The position numbers and the translations under genes are program-made. Below are positions 5,854 through 6,319 of a stretch of 6,319 nucleotides of DNA, piece after piece (position 1 is the stretch's first letter; every line of letters begins with the position of its first letter). This DNA is from JAADIV01 sp964439085. Lineage in GTDB: Bacteria > Desulfobacterota > Desulfobulbia > Desulfobulbales > VMSU01. Below the pieces are notes generated by a model. The model saw nothing but the letters and a program-made list of their open reading frames with translations, did not search any database and was not told the DNA's origin. The stretch spans positions 1 through 6,319 of the forward strand of contig CAYTNB010000163.1 of assembly GCA_964439085.1 (NCBI GenBank), given 5' to 3'.

Positions 5854-6183
5854 ATGCCTTCTGAATTTGATATACGGGTCTATCAAGCCGTCAGCAAGAT
5901 TCCCCTTGGGATGGTCACTACCTATAAGTTATTGGCTACAGCCATTAATTGCCGCAGCTTTCAAGCTGTGGGTCAGGCCTTGCGCCGGAACCCCTTTGCC
6001 CCGGATGTACCATGTCACCGGGTTATAAAAAGTGACTTAAGTCTGGGCGGTTTTATGGGAGAGCGGGGTGGTGCAGCCATTTTTAAAAAAATTGCCTTAT
6101 TGCAGCAGGAAGGGGTGAATTTTAAAGATGGTCAATTACTTGATACCGACAAAATTTTTATTTTTCCTGCTCGTCAGCTATGA
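5854..6183 (+). CDS. One-domain MGMT-type O6-alkylguanine-DNA alkyltransferase family protein
   Basis: The 109-aa protein consists only of the DNA-binding/active-site domain of methylated-DNA-protein-cysteine methyltransferases. It lacks the N-terminal ribonuclease H-like domain of full-length Ogt and Ada proteins. The active-site motif PCHRV is intact with Cys54, so this is not a Trp-containing alkyltransferase-like (ATL) protein. Other conserved features are VTTY (Tyr24), AVGQALRRNP (38-47, with hinge Asn46), GG at 65-66 and Glu86. The residue before AVG, the arginine finger in human MGMT (Arg128), is Gln37 here. It probably repairs or flags alkylated guanine by a suicide transfer to Cys54; activity is inferred. 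The start is set at the ATG because GAGG (5838-5841) precedes it, though at a long 12-base spacing. An in-frame GTG at 5833 would overlap the upstream gene and add 7 residues. The 7-base gap suggests co-transcription with the AMP nucleosidase-like gene. Confidence 0.88.
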   Translation: MPSEFDIRVYQAVSKIPLGMVTTYKLLATAINCRSFQAVGQALRRNPFAPDVPCHRVIKSDLSLGGFMGERGGAAIFKKIALLQQEGVNFKDGQLLDTDKIFIFPARQL

Positions 6184-6248
6184 GTAAGCGCTCAACAAAG
6201 CACACTCTTGACATTATAACATCTCGGAATGTAAGGGGGGCAGGGACG

Positions 6249-6319
6249 CCCTGCTGCACGCACTTAAGTCCCCCGATAATACCTCTGTATATTGGGGGAC
6301 TTAAGTGCGTGCAGCAGGG
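6249..6319. repeat. Large palindrome with perfect 26-base arms, cut by the window end
   Basis: Arm 6249-6274 is the exact reverse complement of arm 6294-6319, with a 19-base AT-rich loop between. The inner ends are CCCCC and GGGGG, and each arm contains ACTTAAGT, itself a palindrome. The right arm stops at the last base of the window, so the true repeat may be longer. The left flank has a further hairpin, GCAGGG-ACG-CCCTGC (6240-6254), which the right side may mirror beyond the edge. It begins 66 bases after the alkyltransferase stop. No T-run follows, so a classical terminator is unlikely. A dispersed palindromic repeat or the end of a mobile element is the better guess. Confidence 0.8.

Noticed and set aside
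6208..6236. TTGACA as a -35 box of a promoter after the alkyltransferase gene
   Set aside because: No acceptable -10 hexamer lies 16-18 bases downstream; that place holds GTAAGG.
6249..6319. Palindrome as an integron attC site or a CRISPR repeat
   Set aside because: No attC core motifs are seen, the arms are perfect rather than imperfect, and there is no regularly spaced repeat series.

Overview
The window looks like chromosomal DNA from a Gram-negative bacterium. It is moderately AT-rich, with ordinary housekeeping genes and no phage, plasmid, CRISPR or transposase gene. The style of the hybrid sensor kinase (GIAHDFNN-type His box), the CLTGTMGLKRNL stretch of RlmN and the zinc-ribbon protein suggest Desulfobacterota (the former Deltaproteobacteria). 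That placement is inferred from remembered family sequences and was not searched.

Layout: positions 1-163 are non-coding. They hold three copies of an octamer (TAAGGTAC, one inverted) and a stem-loop just after the kinase stop codon. On the minus strand, reading right to left, come a 218-aa zinc-ribbon protein (3989-4645), tRNA-His(GUG) with encoded CCA (3756-3833), a clear intrinsic terminator (3714-3749), rlmN (2658-3692) and a membrane-bound PAS-PAS hybrid histidine kinase (164-2449), which has its own good promoter. On the plus strand, a sigma70-type promoter (4904-4932) drives a short-form AMP nucleosidase-like gene (5049-5846). A one-domain MGMT-type DNA alkyltransferase follows 7 bases later (5854-6183). 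The window ends inside a large palindrome: two perfect 26-base arms around a 19-base loop, with the right arm stopping at the last base of the window.

How the genes relate: tRNA-His and rlmN are both translation genes, since RlmN methylates 23S rRNA A2503 and in E. coli also A37 of some tRNAs including tRNA-His. However, this tRNA-His carries G37, so the adjacency does not reflect that substrate link. The plus-strand pair joins AMP/adenine metabolism with alkylation repair in what is probably one transcript. The kinase is an orphan hybrid whose output partner lies outside the window.

I see no clearly new multi-gene system. The items most worth checking are the terminal palindrome, the short alkyltransferase that keeps its active-site Cys but has Gln where human MGMT has its arginine finger, and the zinc-ribbon/helical/zinc-ribbon protein with a C8 tract near its start.
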